The notes beneath the pieces were generated by a model. That model did no database searches. It had not been told where the DNA came from and saw only the letters and a program-made list of their open reading frames with translations. A stretch of 5,815 nt of DNA from CANJDH01 sp964443245 (lineage in GTDB: Bacteria; Pseudomonadota; Gammaproteobacteria; Burkholderiales; JAEUOS01). The stretch spans positions 1 through 5,815 of the forward strand of contig CAYUEG010000184.1 in NCBI GenBank assembly GCA_964443245.1, in the 5' to 3' direction. Below are positions 5,423-5,815 of this stretch, piece by piece. The translations under genes were made by a program, and so were the position numbers. The stretch's first letter is position 1, and every line of letters starts with the position of its first letter.

Positions 5423-5815
5423 TTACGTCAGCTGCGCCGGCAGCCAGAGTGCCAGCGCCGGGAACATTACCAGCGCGGCGAGCAGTACGAAATCCGCGTA
5501 GAGAAACGGCATCACGCCGCGAAAGATCTTCTGCAGCGGTATCTCCGGATTCTGGCTCTGCACAACGAACACGGTGAGACCCACCGGTGGCGAGATCAGG
5601 CCAACGGTGGACATCACGGTGACGAACACGCCGAACCAGACCGGATCGTAGCCAATCCCCTTGATCACCGGCAGCAACACCGGCACTGTAATCAGGAGGG
5701 TGCTCACTTCTTCCAGAAATGTGCCAAGCAGCAGATACAAGGCGACGATGGCCAGAATCACCATCCATGGCATCAGACCCCATTCCTTGACGGTGTTGGC
5801 GAGCGTGAGGGGAAA
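5423..5815 (-). CDS. TRAP transporter large permease (DctM-like), C-terminal part (5' end beyond the right edge)
   Basis: The open frame enters from the right edge and gives 130 C-terminal residues of about 430 usual for the family. This is the large membrane subunit of a tripartite ATP-independent periplasmic transporter, which uses an ion gradient to import carboxylates captured by a periplasmic binding protein. It shows hydrophobic segments with family motifs: LLLGTFLEEVSTLLITVPVLLPVI, then GYDPVWFGVFVTVMSTVGLISPPVGL, and a last membrane helix ending LALWLPAQLT. The GLISPPVGL loop is a hallmark of DctM. An acidic pair (EE) stands where many homologues have a single Asp, in the position after GxFL. 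The stop TAA is 6 bases from the stop of the convergent racemase-like gene, leaving no room for separate terminators. The small permease and binding protein would lie beyond the right edge. The substrate is unknown. Confidence 0.93.
   Translation of the reverse strand, partial: FPLTLANTVKEWGLMPWMVILAIVALYLLLGTFLEEVSTLLITVPVLLPVIKGIGYDPVWFGVFVTVMSTVGLISPPVGLTVFVVQSQNPEIPLQKIFRGVMPFLYADFVLLAALVMFPALALWLPAQLT

Overview
The window is GC-rich, densely coded and bacterial. It looks like a chromosomal fragment from the Burkholderiales (Cupriavidus, Ralstonia, Bordetella or Achromobacter type). The grounds are an orphan Bug-type (TctC-like) periplasmic binding protein next to an enoyl-CoA hydratase-family gene, an RraA-like aldolase paired with an Asp/Glu-racemase-like protein, and promoters with TACAAT -10 boxes. 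This placement comes from gene content, not from a marker gene. I see no tRNA, rRNA, CRISPR array, insertion sequence or phage gene.

Left part (1-1540, minus strand): a CerR/CecR-type TetR repressor gene is followed, with a 10-base overlap, by a NodT-type outer-membrane efflux lipoprotein gene that runs off the left edge. The regulator's promoter carries two dyads built from TTCAATCG-like half-sites, one between the -35 and -10 boxes and one over the -10 and start point. This suggests a self-regulated, inducible efflux operon.

Middle part (1640-3974): a crotonase-fold (EchA-like) gene on the minus strand diverges from a Bug solute-binding-protein gene on the plus strand across a 123-base intergenic region. 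The Bug protein has a twin-arginine signal. No TctA/TctB membrane subunits lie beside it. The Bug gene converges on, and overlaps by 14 bases, a small minus-strand DUF559 (Vsr-like nuclease fold) gene.

Right part (3975-5815): diverging from the DUF559 gene is a likely two-gene plus-strand operon, an RraA/HMG-aldolase-like protein and an Asp/Glu-racemase-superfamily protein that has only the first of the two usual catalytic cysteines. A TRAP transporter large permease (DctM-like) gene, cut by the right edge, faces them with 6 bases between the stops. Together they suggest uptake and catabolism of a small hydroxy- or keto-carboxylic acid, but the substrate cannot be read from the sequence. No clearly new biological system is visible. 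The most unusual points are the degenerate active sites of the crotonase and racemase homologues and the double-dyad repressor promoter.
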